This document shows, one piece after another, positions 45,233 through 54,160 of a stretch of DNA of 64,000 nt. The stretch's first letter is position 1; every line of letters begins with the position of its first letter. The DNA lies in the NCBI RefSeq assembly GCF_029690065.1, contig NZ_CP121463.1:1612001-1676000 (forward strand), read 5' to 3'. Origin of the DNA: Arthrobacter sp. Y-9. Lineage in GTDB: Bacteria > Actinomycetota > Actinomycetes > Actinomycetales > Micrococcaceae. The translations under genes were made by a program, and so were the position numbers. The notes beneath the pieces are model-generated. The model worked only from the letters and a program-made list of their open reading frames with translations. It made no database searches and was not told where the DNA came from.

Positions 45233-47245
45233 TCAGGCGAGTCCGCGGCGCTTCAGCAGCGGGGCGACCTCGGCGTCGCGGCCGCGGAAGGCCCGGAAGC
45301 TGTCCAGCGGATCGCGGCTGTTGCCCCTGCTGAGCAGTTCGTTCCGGAAGTGCTCGCCGTTCTCACGGGTGAGGCCGCCGTTCTCGCGGAACCACTCGAC
45401 GGTGTCCGCGTCGAGGACCTCGCTCCAGATGTAGGAGTAGTAGCCCGCGGCATACCAGCCACCGGCGAAGATGTGCTGGAAGTAGCCCGAACGGTACCGC
45501 GGCGGCACCAGATCCCAGTCCAGCCCGGCCTGGCCGAGGGCCGCGCGCTCGAAGCCCTCGACGTCCTCGGGGACGTCGCCCTGGCCGAAGGAATGCCAGG
45601 CCAGGTCGAGCAGGGCGGCGCCCAGATACTCGGTGGTCCCGAAGCCCTGGCCCCAGAGCTGCGCGGCGTCGAGACGCTCCACCACGACGGGATCCAGGGC
45701 CTCACCGGTCACGTGGTGCCGCGCGTAGTGAGACAGCACCTCCGGGTGGAAGATCCACATCTCGTTGACCTGCGACGGGTATTCCACGAAGTCGCGGGGC
45801 ACATTGGCGCCGGACAGCCCCGGGTACTTCACCTTCGACAGCAGGCCGTGCAAGGCATGGCCGAATTCGTGGAAGACCGTCCGCAGCTCGTCGAGGGTCA
45901 GCAGCGCGGGCTCGCCTTCGGCGGGTCGGGCGATGTTGAGAGTGTTGAAGACCACGGGCGAGGTCCCGGCGAAGCTGGACTGCTCCACGAGGGAGTTCAT
46001 CCAGGCGCCCCCGCGCTTGGAGGGACGCGTGAAGAAGTCGCCGAGGAACAGGCCCAGGGGAGTGCCGTCCTCCTCGAAGACCTCCCAGGCGCGGACGTCC
46101 GGGTGGTAGACCTTGAGGTCGGGGCGCTCGGTGAACGTCAGGCCGAAAAGCTTGCCGGCCGCGTGGAAGATGCCGTTCTCGATCACGCTGTCGAGCTCGA
46201 AGTAGGGGCGCAGCTCCTGCTCATCCACCTGGAACCGCTCATTGCGGACGCGATCCGAGTGGAACTGCCAGTCGGCGGCGTCGATGGCATGACCGGCAGA
46301 CGCCGCCAGGGCCTCCGCTTCACGCTCGGCATTCGCGCGGGCCGCGGGCGCCATGCGGTGCAGCATCTGGAGGACCGGCTCCAGACCCGGGGCGGTCTGA
46401 TCCTGCACGGACAGCTCCGCGTAGTTGGCGAAGCCCAGCAACTCGGCCTTCTCGGCGCGGAGGCGTGCCTGCTCCAGGATGTTCTCGCGGACATCCAGCT
46501 CGCCGGGCTGAACGCCACGGGCGAGGGAGTTGGCGAGCAGCTGCGCGCGCGTGCCGGGATCCTCCAGGACGGAGAGGGCAGGCTGGCTGCTCGGCTGGAT
46601 CAGGGGCACGAGGAACTTGCCGGTGTGCCCGGCTTCGTCGGCGGACTGGGCGGCGGAGCGGATGGCGTCGGCGTCGAACCCGCGCAGCGCCTCTTCGGTG
46701 TCCACCACAAGGGCGCCCGCGTTCACGCTCTCTTTGGCCTTCTGGGAGAACTCGGTGCCGAGCGCGGACAGGCGGGCGTTGATCTCGCGGAGCCGCGCCT
46801 GCTGGCTCTCCTGGAGGCCGATGCCCGCGAGGCGGAACCGGCGGAGGTACTCCGAGAGCAACTGCGCGTCCTCGCCCTCCAGTCCGTCGGCGTCGACGGC
46901 TTCGAAGCGCTCGAACAGCGAGCGGTCGAGGTAGATGCCGTCCTCGTGCTCGGCGAGCAGGGGCGTCACCTCGGACTCGAGCGCATCGAGCTCCGGCGAG
47001 CTGTCCGCGCCGGAGACGGTGTGGAAAGCCCGGACGGCGCGCTCGAGCAGTGCGCCGGAGGATTCCAGCGCCAGGACGGTGTTCTGGAAGTCAGGGGCGT
47101 CGGCGCTGCCGGTGATGGCCTCGACCTCGGCGCGGTGTTCGCGGAGGCCCTGGAGGATCGCCTCGCGGTAGTCTTCGGTGGTGAGCTCGGCGAACGGCGT
47201 CAGACCGTACGGGAGCGTGCTCGGCTGCAGAAGAGGATTGGTCAT
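45233..47245 (-). CDS. M3-family metallopeptidase (Dcp/oligopeptidase A-like)
   Basis: Cytoplasmic zinc peptidase of the peptidyl-dipeptidase Dcp or oligopeptidase A type, recycling short peptides. The 670 residues include the zinc site FHEFGHALHG near 455 and the third-ligand region DFVEYPSQVNEMW near 485. QHIFAGGWYAAGYYSYIWSE near 605 is the conserved substrate-binding Tyr/Gly region. There is no signal peptide. ATG 47245 (MTNPLLQPSTLPYGLTPF) has GAAAGGG eight bases upstream. Length is typical. It is divergent from the FAD monooxygenase. Confidence 0.94.
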   Translation of the reverse strand: MTNPLLQPSTLPYGLTPFAELTTEDYREAILQGLREHRAEVEAITGSADAPDFQNTVLALESSGALLERAVRAFHTVSGADSSPELDALESEVTPLLAEHEDGIYLDRSLFERFEAVDADGLEGEDAQLLSEYLRRFRLAGIGLQESQQARLREINARLSALGTEFSQKAKESVNAGALVVDTEEALRGFDADAIRSAAQSADEAGHTGKFLVPLIQPSSQPALSVLEDPGTRAQLLANSLARGVQPGELDVRENILEQARLRAEKAELLGFANYAELSVQDQTAPGLEPVLQMLHRMAPAARANAEREAEALAASAGHAIDAADWQFHSDRVRNERFQVDEQELRPYFELDSVIENGIFHAAGKLFGLTFTERPDLKVYHPDVRAWEVFEEDGTPLGLFLGDFFTRPSKRGGAWMNSLVEQSSFAGTSPVVFNTLNIARPAEGEPALLTLDELRTVFHEFGHALHGLLSKVKYPGLSGANVPRDFVEYPSQVNEMWIFHPEVLSHYARHHVTGEALDPVVVERLDAAQLWGQGFGTTEYLGAALLDLAWHSFGQGDVPEDVEGFERAALGQAGLDWDLVPPRYRSGYFQHIFAGGWYAAGYYSYIWSEVLDADTVEWFRENGGLTRENGEHFRNELLSRGNSRDPLDSFRAFRGRDAEVAPLLKRRGLA

Positions 47246-47340
47246 GAAACGACCCTTTCACAGCCGTGGCGTGTGTCACAAGGCGGGCGCGCCGGGAGAG
47301 TCATGGGGAGACCCGGTGAGCAGGGAGAAGGAGGGGCTGG

Positions 47341-48462
47341 ATGCGGATCGCGATCATCGGCGCCGGGCTGGTCGGTCTCGCCACGGCCGCCGGACTGGCA
47401 AACCACGGAGCCAGGGTGGAGGTCTTCGAACGGGCCGGCGAGGAGTCTCCGAGCGGGGCAGGGATCTCGCTCTTCCCGAACAGCCGGAAGGCCATGCGCC
47501 GCTTGGGGCTGGGCGACGGTTTCGATCGTCTTCCGCACGGCCCGCCTCCGGGGATCCGCACCGCGATGCGCCGTCGCGACGGGCGCATCAGGTTCTCCGC
47601 GCCCGCCCCGCGCGACCACGGCGTCCGCATGTTCCATCGCCATGACCTCCGCGAGTTCCTGCTGGAATCCTGCGCCGACGTCACCTTCCACTGGGGCGTG
47701 ACCGCCTCAGTGGCCGACGACGGCGACCGCCTCCGCCGCGCGCGCCTCACCGTCGACGGTGTTGCAGGCGCTCCGGGAGCACCGGGCGCTCCCAGCGTCA
47801 CCGACTGGGATCTGGTGATCGCTGCGGACGGCCTGCGCAGCCGCACCCGGTCCGTGCTGGGGCTCGACCCCGGCCTGCGCTACGCCGGGTACACCGCGTG
47901 GCGAGGTGTGACGGCCGCCCCGGTCGACACGGGCGGCACGGCGGGGGAGGACTGGGCCGGTGAGCACCGGTTCGGCACCGTGCCCCTCGCGGACGGCAGG
48001 GTCTACTGGTTCGCCGTGGCGAGCCGTCCCGCGGGGGAGACCGCGACTTCCCGGGGGTTCGCGTCCGAGAAGGACGCCGTGCGCCGTGAGTTCGCCGACT
48101 GGTACGGGACGGTCGGGGCGCTGATCGACGCCACGCCCGACACCGCCGTCCTGCGCCATGACATCCACGACCTCGCTCGGCCCCTCAAGGCCTTCCATCG
48201 GGGCCGGGTGGCTCTGGCGGGCGACGCCGCTCACGCCATGACACCGGACCTCGGACAGGGCGCCGGGGCAGGCTTCGAGGACGCGGCGGCGCTGACCGCG
48301 TTGCTCTCCGGCGCCGGGGGAGACGGGCAGGATGGGGAAGGACAGGACGTCACGGCGCTCCTCGAGCGCTACAGCGCGCAGCGGGTCCGCTCGGCGGGGC
48401 GCGTCCTCCTCGCCTCGCGGTTCATGGGGAAGGTGGCCCACCGCCGTCGTCGGACGCGCTGA
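47341..48462 (+). CDS. FAD-dependent monooxygenase (PHBH/salicylate hydroxylase-like)
   Basis: Group A flavoprotein monooxygenase; substrate unknown, plausibly an aromatic compound. The 373 residues have the dinucleotide motif IIGAGLVGLATAAGL (G7-x-G9-x2-G12), the mid-chain VIAADGLRSRTRSVLG near 158 (DG motif), and the FAD ribityl-binding GDAAHAMTPDLGQGAG near 293. A Gly/Ala/Pro repeat (GAPGAPGAPS) near 141 interrupts a loop. ATG 47341 follows AAGGAGGGG. A run of CTGAAGG repeats and a terminator follow. Confidence 0.88.
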   Translation: MRIAIIGAGLVGLATAAGLANHGARVEVFERAGEESPSGAGISLFPNSRKAMRRLGLGDGFDRLPHGPPPGIRTAMRRRDGRIRFSAPAPRDHGVRMFHRHDLREFLLESCADVTFHWGVTASVADDGDRLRRARLTVDGVAGAPGAPGAPSVTDWDLVIAADGLRSRTRSVLGLDPGLRYAGYTAWRGVTAAPVDTGGTAGEDWAGEHRFGTVPLADGRVYWFAVASRPAGETATSRGFASEKDAVRREFADWYGTVGALIDATPDTAVLRHDIHDLARPLKAFHRGRVALAGDAAHAMTPDLGQGAGAGFEDAAALTALLSGAGGDGQDGEGQDVTALLERYSAQRVRSAGRVLLASRFMGKVAHRRRRTR

Positions 48463-48500
48463 AGGGAAGGCGCTCTGAAGGAAGACGCCCTGAAGGAAAT
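48459..48500 (+). repeat. Imperfect CTGAAGG tandem repeat
   Basis: CTGAAGGGAAGGCGCT, CTGAAGGAAGACGCC and CTGAAGGAAAT in tandem, immediately after the monooxygenase stop. Confidence 0.6.
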
Positions 48501-48526
48501 AAGCTCTGCTGCGAACCGGACCCGGA

Positions 48527-48571
48527 CGCGAGGAGGCCCCCACCGGAACATCCGGTGGGGGCCTCCTCGCG
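48527..48571. terminator. Bidirectional terminator between monooxygenase and asnB fusion
   Basis: A perfect 21-bp stem (inner part GGAGGCCCCCACCGGA and complement) with an ACA loop, 16 bp from the asnB stop. Confidence 0.85.
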
Positions 48572-48586
48572 CGACGGGGACCTGGC

Positions 48587-51265
48587 TCAGGCCTGCGTCA
48601 CCACGAGGGACATCGGGGTGGCCTGGGCGCCCTGACCCTGCGGGTTGTCCCTGAACATCCCCGCGATGGTCTCGGTCGGAAGCGCGGTGTCGTGGCCCAT
48701 GACCACGACGCCCAGGTCGTTGGCGTCCATGATGGCCACGCCGCCGAAGTTCTCCACCGCCTCGTCGGGCAGGGTCGCGCGGATCTCGGCGCTCAGCGCA
48801 CGCGCCACGCCCTCGGGATCCTTCGGCGCGAGCTTCACGGAGTTGCTCGCCGCGCCCAGGCTGTACGGGGTCGCGCCGTCGATCGCGTTGATGTTGTTGC
48901 CGACCACGTCGTAGAAGACGCCGCTCTTGCCCTGGAACTTGCCCACCACGGACGCCGCGGCGGCCTTGGCGATGAGCGGCAGGCCGACCTCGTTGATGGC
49001 GATCTGCATGGACCAGGGGCTGCCCAGGCCGATGCCGGCGGGCGTCCGCGTGACGAACTTGCTCAGCACGCGGGCGGCCGGGGTCACCTTGATCTCCCAG
49101 ACCGGGAAGGAGCGGCCCTGCGTGATGGCGACGATCTTCTCGCTCACCAGCAGGTACCACTTCCGGCCGTCGCGGCGGGCGCTCTCGATGGCGTCACGGA
49201 CCTCCGCCGGGGCGCCTTCCAGGCCGGCGAAGAACCGGGCCGGGTACTGGGTCACGGCAGGGGCCAGCTCGGTGTCCTTGGCGAAGACCTCGGTCTGGAG
49301 CGGGAAGCGGAGGAACGTGGTGCCGGCCGACTCTATGCCGAGCTCCTTGCCCGGGTTGGGCTCGTAGTCGCTCTTGTTGAGCTTCACGTCCGCGGGGGTC
49401 TCGTCCTTGTCGATGAACTCGCGGAACCACAGCTCCACGTTCATGAGGCGCCAGAACACCATGGTGTCCGCGTCGTTCTTGTCGTTGAGGTATTCCTCGA
49501 ACGCCGTCAGGACCGCTTCGCGGTTCCAGTACGGGCGGTTGTAGAAGGAGTTCGACATGAAGATCTTGTAGATCCGCTCGTTCATGATGCGGAACCACTC
49601 CACCTCAGGGGTGGTGAAGCCGATCTTGTTGCGGCGGTTGCTGATCTTCTCGGGAAGCAGCCCGCGGGTGGCGTCCCGCAGGATGCGCTTGTTCCAGCCG
49701 CCCTTGATGATGGCCTCATCGGACAGGCTGAAGAGGAACTTCACCACCTCCTTGTCCAGGAAGGGCACGCGGCCCTCCAGGGAGAAGCGCATGGTGTTCT
49801 TGTCCTCGTAGCGCAGCAGCGAGGGCAGCGACTTGTGGAAGAGGTCGTCGATGAGACGAGCCTTCATGTTGTCCGGCACGTTGCCGAACTTCTCGCCACG
49901 GTATCCGGAGGTGAACTCCTTGTTGAGGAGCTGGCCCATGGTCACGCGCTTCTTGGCGGTGAGCTTGGACTTCAGGCGGAAGCGGCCCAGACGGTAGAAG
50001 ATGTCCAGCGACTGGCCGGCCTCCTTGAGGAGCTTGCGGTAGTCACCGGCCTTCTGCAGCTGGCGGAGGTAGGCGAAGTAGTACGGGATGTAGCCGGCCA
50101 TCATCTCGTCGGCGCCCTGGCCGTCGAGCAGCACCGTGACGTGCTTGCTGGCTTCCTTCATCACGCAGTACTGGGCGTACGGCCCGGAGGAGATGATGGG
50201 CTCCTCCATGGTGCGCACGAAGTCCTCGAGGTCCGCCGCGAAGCCCTCGGCCGTCGGGAGGATCTTGTGGGCCTCGATGTTGCCGCTGCACTTGGCGATG
50301 GCGGCGTCCGCGTAGGCCTCCTCGTCATTGATCGAGTTGGGGAAGACCGCGCTGAAGGTGTTCTGCTTGGGGCCGATCGAGTCAACCGCGTCCGCGTGCT
50401 CCTGCATCAGCTTGTTGATGGTCACGACGACGGCGGAGGAGTCGAGGCCTCCGGAGAGGGCGGAGCCCACGGGGACCTCGGACTTGAGGCGCATCCGGAT
50501 GGCCTCGGTGAACCGCTGGCGGTATTCCTCGGTCACCTCAGGCGTGTACGGACGGTTCACGCTCGAGAGTTCCTCGAGCTCCTGGCGCAGCCGCGTGAAG
50601 CTCTCGATCGTGAAACGGCCCGTGGCGTTGTCGATGGTCATCATCTCGCCGGGAAGCAGCTTGTTGACGCCGGCGAAGAAGGTCTCGGCGGTGTCGTCGT
50701 GGATCCGGTACTGCAGGTAGCGGTAGAGGATGCGTTCGTTGGGCGCGGCCTCGATGTGGCCGGTGGCGAGGATCGGGCGGATCTCGGACGCGAAGATCAC
50801 GCGCGGCTCGTCCTCGGTGCCGGCGTTCGCCCAGTACACCGGCTTGATGCCGAAGTGGTCGCGGGCGAGCACGGTGACGTTGCGCTTCTTGTCCAGGATG
50901 GCGAGACCGAACATGCCGTTGAACCGGTCGAATGCCTCGGTGCCCCACTCTTCGTAGGACTGCAGGACGACCTCGGTGTCCGACTGGGTGCGGAACGTGC
51001 GGCCCAGGGCCTCCAGCTCGGCGCGCAGCTCGAGGTAGTTGTAGACCTCGCCGTTGTAGACGAGGACGAAGTCGCCGTCGGCGCTGATCATCGGCTCCTG
51101 GCCGTGCGCGACGTCGATGATGGACAAACGGCGGTGCGCGAGTCCCACATTCGCCTCGGTGAAGTACCCCTCACCATCGGGGCCACGGTGAACGATGCAG
51201 GCGCTCATGGCCTTGAGCATCTCCTCGTTCTCCCCAAAGCCGTGGTAACCGGCGATTCCGCACAT
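48587..51265 (-). CDS. asnB: Asparagine synthetase B fused to a CofE/F420-gamma-glutamyl-ligase-like domain
   Basis: The 892 residues combine two enzyme modules. Residues 1-650 are a complete class-B glutamine-hydrolysing asparagine synthetase: Cys2 in MCGIAGYHGFG (fixing the start at ATG 51265, with AGAGG upstream), HRGPDGEG near 33, VYNGEVYNYLELR near 76, the ATP-pyrophosphatase loop SALSGGLDSSAVVV near 266 and LEGRVPFLDKEVVKFL near 505. Residues about 690-892 resemble CofE-like F420-0:glutamate ligases: WYLLVSEKIVAITQGR, GIGLGSPWSMQIAINE, VFYDVVGNNINAIDG, VKLAPKDPEGVARALS and VAIMDANDLGVVVMGHD. The linker (650-690) has no obvious fold. Ordinary AsnB ends near 640. The product may be an amidated or glutamylated compound rather than free asparagine (inference). 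Confidence 0.85.
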   Translation of the reverse strand: MCGIAGYHGFGENEEMLKAMSACIVHRGPDGEGYFTEANVGLAHRRLSIIDVAHGQEPMISADGDFVLVYNGEVYNYLELRAELEALGRTFRTQSDTEVVLQSYEEWGTEAFDRFNGMFGLAILDKKRNVTVLARDHFGIKPVYWANAGTEDEPRVIFASEIRPILATGHIEAAPNERILYRYLQYRIHDDTAETFFAGVNKLLPGEMMTIDNATGRFTIESFTRLRQELEELSSVNRPYTPEVTEEYRQRFTEAIRMRLKSEVPVGSALSGGLDSSAVVVTINKLMQEHADAVDSIGPKQNTFSAVFPNSINDEEAYADAAIAKCSGNIEAHKILPTAEGFAADLEDFVRTMEEPIISSGPYAQYCVMKEASKHVTVLLDGQGADEMMAGYIPYYFAYLRQLQKAGDYRKLLKEAGQSLDIFYRLGRFRLKSKLTAKKRVTMGQLLNKEFTSGYRGEKFGNVPDNMKARLIDDLFHKSLPSLLRYEDKNTMRFSLEGRVPFLDKEVVKFLFSLSDEAIIKGGWNKRILRDATRGLLPEKISNRRNKIGFTTPEVEWFRIMNERIYKIFMSNSFYNRPYWNREAVLTAFEEYLNDKNDADTMVFWRLMNVELWFREFIDKDETPADVKLNKSDYEPNPGKELGIESAGTTFLRFPLQTEVFAKDTELAPAVTQYPARFFAGLEGAPAEVRDAIESARRDGRKWYLLVSEKIVAITQGRSFPVWEIKVTPAARVLSKFVTRTPAGIGLGSPWSMQIAINEVGLPLIAKAAAASVVGKFQGKSGVFYDVVGNNINAIDGATPYSLGAASNSVKLAPKDPEGVARALSAEIRATLPDEAVENFGGVAIMDANDLGVVVMGHDTALPTETIAGMFRDNPQGQGAQATPMSLVVTQA

Positions 51266-51386
51266 ACTGCGCACCTCTTCGATAGATAACAGGTCGTGAC
51301 CAATGCTACTGGGTGGGCGGCCCCCGTCAGGGGAGCGCGGGAGCGTCGCGGGCGTCACACGGAGCGGCCGTGACGTGCCGGCTGAT

Positions 51387-51392
51387 TACACT
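51387..51392 (+). promoter_or_regulatory. -10 element of pdxT, probable leaderless start
   Basis: TACACT, N6, GTG 51399; no Shine-Dalgarno. It indicates pdxT has its own promoter now that it is separated from pdxS. Confidence 0.45.
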
Positions 51393-51398
51393 GTCAAG

Positions 51399-52085
51399 GT
51401 GCGAATTCCTCCCTCCGACGCCCCGCTGGTGGGCGTCCTCGCCCTGCAGGGCGACTTCCGAGAACACCTGAGGGCCGTCCACGAGGTGGGCGGCCGGGCC
51501 GTTCCCGTGCGCCGCCCGGCCGAGCTGGCCGCCGTCGACGGCCTCGTGATCCCCGGCGGCGAGTCGACGGCGATCGACAAGCTGGCCCGCGCTTTCGAGC
51601 TCTCCGGACCCCTCCGCGAACGGATCGCGGACGGGCTCCCGATGTACGGGTCCTGCGCCGGGATGATCCTCCTGGCCGACCGGATCGAGGATCCGACCCT
51701 GGACCTCGAGGGGAATCCCCAGCAGACGTTCGGCGGCATCGACATGACGGTGCGGCGCAACGCTTTCGGGCGGCAGCGTGAGTCCTTCGAGGTCGATCTG
51801 GACTTCGGAGGGCTCGACTTCTCGGCGGGGCGCGACGGCGACGGCGTGGCCCCCGTTCACGCGGTCTTCATCCGCGGACCCTGGGTCGAGTCGATCGGCG
51901 AAGGCGTCGAGGTCCTCGCCCAGTTGCACCCCGACGAGATGCCGTCCGCGGCGACACTCGATTCACGGGCTAGAATTGTTGCGGTTCGCTCGGGCAATCT
52001 GCTCGCCACGTCCTTCCATCCCGAAGTGACGGGGGAGCTGCGCGTTCACGAACTGTTCATCCGGATGATCAAAGGAGAAGCGTAG
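51399..52085 (+). CDS. pdxT: Pyridoxal 5'-phosphate synthase, glutaminase subunit PdxT
   Basis: Supplies ammonia from glutamine to PdxS. GTG 51399 ([20 protein letters not shown]) matches the family start; the open frame extends upstream to 51303 without a signal. The 228 residues have [10 protein letters not shown] near 14-23, IPGGEST (51-57), the nucleophile Cys86 in YGSCAGMI, and the His-Glu of the triad in [15 protein letters not shown] near 205. yebC follows two bases later. It is 8.5 kb from pdxS. Confidence 0.95.
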   Translation: MRIPPSDAPLVGVLALQGDFREHLRAVHEVGGRAVPVRRPAELAAVDGLVIPGGESTAIDKLARAFELSGPLRERIADGLPMYGSCAGMILLADRIEDPTLDLEGNPQQTFGGIDMTVRRNAFGRQRESFEVDLDFGGLDFSAGRDGDGVAPVHAVFIRGPWVESIGEGVEVLAQLHPDEMPSAATLDSRARIVAVRSGNLLATSFHPEVTGELRVHELFIRMIKGEA

Positions 52086-52087
52086 GC

Positions 52088-52843
52088 ATGTCGGGTCACT
52101 CCAAATGGGCTACCACTAAGCACAAGAAGGCCGTGATCGACGGCAGGCGTGCCAAGGCGTTCGCCAAGTTCATCAAGAACATCGAGGTCGCGTCCCGCAT
52201 GGGCGGACCGGATCTCTCCGGCAACCCGGCACTCGACCTGGCCGTGTCCAAGGCCAAAAAGAACTCGGTCCCCAATGACAACATCGACCGCGCCATCAAG
52301 CGCGGCGCCGGCCTGACCGGCGAGGTCGTCGACTACACCGAGATCATGTACGAAGCCCGCGGCCCTCAGGGCTCCGCGCTGCTGATCGAGTGCCTCACGG
52401 ACAACAAGAACCGTGCCGCCTCCGAGGTCCGCCTCGCCATCACCCGCAACGGCGGCACCGTGGCCGATCCGGGTTCCGTGGCCTACTTGTTCGCCCGCCG
52501 TGGCGTGGTCAGCCTGCCGAAGAGCGGCTTGAGCGAGGACGACCTGCTCATGGTCGTGCTGGACGCCGGCGCCGACGAGGTCAAGGATCAGGGCGAGAAC
52601 TGGGAGATCCACTCGGAGCCCGGCGATCTCCAGGCCATCCGTGACGCGCTGAACGAGGCCGGTATCGAGTACGAGACCGACGAGGCCGAGTTCATCCCGT
52701 CCATGCAGGTCGACCTGGACCTGGACGGCGCCAAGAAGTTCCTCAAGCTCGTGGACGCGCTGGAAGAGCTGGACGACGTCCAGAACGTGTACACCAACGC
52801 CGACCTGAGCGAAGAGGTCCAGGCGCAGCTCGAGGCCGAGTAG
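52088..52843 (+). CDS. YebC/PmpR-family DNA-binding regulatory protein
   Basis: Conserved cytoplasmic protein of the TACO1/YebC family, reported to affect transcription or translation of poly-proline stretches in other bacteria. The 251 residues start [25 protein letters not shown], the invariant family start, and contain [17 protein letters not shown] near 37 and [24 protein letters not shown] near 94. AAAGGAG precedes the ATG. Conserved place before ruvCAB. Confidence 0.95.
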   Translation: MSGHSKWATTKHKKAVIDGRRAKAFAKFIKNIEVASRMGGPDLSGNPALDLAVSKAKKNSVPNDNIDRAIKRGAGLTGEVVDYTEIMYEARGPQGSALLIECLTDNKNRAASEVRLAITRNGGTVADPGSVAYLFARRGVVSLPKSGLSEDDLLMVVLDAGADEVKDQGENWEIHSEPGDLQAIRDALNEAGIEYETDEAEFIPSMQVDLDLDGAKKFLKLVDALEELDDVQNVYTNADLSEEVQAQLEAE

Positions 52844-52871
52844 TCATCGTCCCGGTGACAGGGCTCCTGCC

Positions 52872-53450
52872 GTGAGCCTGCGCGTGCTCGGGGTCGACCC
52901 GGGGCTCACACGCTGCGGCCTGGGAGTCGTGGACGTCGCCGGTGACCGCCGTGCCAGCATGGTGGCCGTCGGCGTCGTCGGCACCGCCGCCGAGCAGCCG
53001 CTGGATCAGCGGCTGCTCGTGATCGCCAACGCGATCGATGAGTGGCTGGACCGCCATGAGCCGCACGTGGTCGCGGTGGAACGCGTGTTCTCGCAGCAGA
53101 ACGTCAGCACCGTGATGGGCGTGGCTCAGGTGTCCGGTGTGGTCATCGCCGCGGCCGCCCGGCGCGGCATCCCGGTGGCGCTGCACACGCCGTCGGAGGT
53201 CAAGGCCGCCGTGACCGGCAGCGGCCGGGCCGACAAGGAAGCGGTCACCCGCATGGTGACCAAGATCCTCCGCCTGGAGGTGGCCCCCCGACCCGCCGAT
53301 GCCGCGGACGCCCTGGCCCTGGCCATCACGCACGCCTGGCGTGCCGGCAGCGGCGCCGCCGTCGCCACCTCGGCGCCCGGCCACGCGTCGCTCACCCCGG
53401 CACAGAGGGCCTGGGCCGAAGCGGAGGCCCGGGCGCGGCGCGGTCGCTGA
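52872..53450 (+). CDS. ruvC: Holliday junction endonuclease RuvC
   Basis: Resolves Holliday junctions by paired nicks. The 192 residues show the acidic active site: Asp in [16 protein letters not shown] near 9, Glu in [15 protein letters not shown] near 70, and the [14 protein letters not shown] Asp pair near 145. The 25-residue Ala/Arg-rich tail is variable. GTG 52872 has only a weak ribosome site. ruvA follows after 68 bp containing a LexA-like dyad. Confidence 0.95.
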   Translation: MSLRVLGVDPGLTRCGLGVVDVAGDRRASMVAVGVVGTAAEQPLDQRLLVIANAIDEWLDRHEPHVVAVERVFSQQNVSTVMGVAQVSGVVIAAAARRGIPVALHTPSEVKAAVTGSGRADKEAVTRMVTKILRLEVAPRPADAADALALAITHAWRAGSGAAVATSAPGHASLTPAQRAWAEAEARARRGR

Positions 53451-53471
53451 CACGCGGATCGACTTGCTAGC

Positions 53472-53495
53472 CTATTCGTAGAAATGTTCGAATAG
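53472..53495. promoter_or_regulatory. LexA-type dyad before ruvA
   Basis: Perfect 7-bp arms CTATTCG and CGAATAG are 10 bases apart. The core TCGTAG-AAAT-GTTCGA has a perfect right half and two changes in the left half of the LexA consensus. It implies a damage-inducible promoter for ruvAB inside the ruvC-ruvB group. Confidence 0.6.
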
Positions 53496-53518
53496 CACAA
53501 ACTTACTGAGGGGTCGCC

Positions 53519-54160
53519 GTGATCAGCTCGCTCCGTGGAACCGTGACGCACCTGGGGCTTTCCAGTGCGGTCCTGGAAGTCGGAGGCGTGGGCATGGCCG
53601 TGCAGGCCACGCCGCAGACCCTCTCCGCCCTGCGTCTCGGAGAGGAGGCGCGGGTCAGCACCGCGCTGATCGTGCGGGAGGATTCGCTCACCCTCTTCGG
53701 TTTCGCCGACGACGACGAGCGCGAGGTCTTCGAGACCCTGCTCACCGTGAGCGGCGTGGGGCCGCGGCTGGCGCTGGCGGTGCTCGCCGTGCTGGATCCC
53801 GAGGCGATCCGGGTGGCGGCCCACGGAGAGGACAGCAAGGCGTTCACGACCGTGCCCGGCATCGGACCCAAGGTGGCCGGACGGATCGTGCTGGAACTCA
53901 AGGGCAAGCTGGTGCCGCACGGGACCGGCTCCCCGGGGACGCCTCTGCTGCCGGTGTCCGGCGAGGAGGCCTGGAAGCCGCAGGTCGTCGCGGCGCTCAG
54001 CAGCCTCGGCTGGAGTGAGAAGGACGCCTCCTCCAACATCGACAAGGCGCTCAAGGACTCTCCGGAGCTGGCCGAGGCGGGAAGCGTTCCCGAGATCCTG
54101 CGGGCGACGCTCCGCTGGCTCGGCCAGGACGGCGCGCGGGTGAGGAGCGGACGTGGCTGA
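53519..54160 (+). CDS. ruvA: Holliday junction branch-migration protein RuvA
   Basis: Tetrameric junction-binding partner of RuvB. The 213 residues have the N-terminal OB fold ([20 protein letters not shown]), two helix-hairpin-helix motifs ([18 protein letters not shown] near 75 and [19 protein letters not shown] near 110) and the C-terminal RuvB-binding domain ([17 protein letters not shown] near 160). GTG 53519 follows GAGGGG. It overlaps ruvB by eight bases. Confidence 0.96.
   Translation: MISSLRGTVTHLGLSSAVLEVGGVGMAVQATPQTLSALRLGEEARVSTALIVREDSLTLFGFADDDEREVFETLLTVSGVGPRLALAVLAVLDPEAIRVAAHGEDSKAFTTVPGIGPKVAGRIVLELKGKLVPHGTGSPGTPLLPVSGEEAWKPQVVAALSSLGWSEKDASSNIDKALKDSPELAEAGSVPEILRATLRWLGQDGARVRSGRG

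Noticed and set aside
45350-47701. 783-codon plus-strand frame opposite the M3 peptidase
   Set aside because: Antisense shadow; the minus strand carries the HEFGH zinc peptidase.
48692-51289. 865-codon plus-strand frame opposite the asnB fusion
   Set aside because: Shadow of the real gene; low-complexity Gly/Val/Asp/Glu/His/Leu composition and no recognisable motif.
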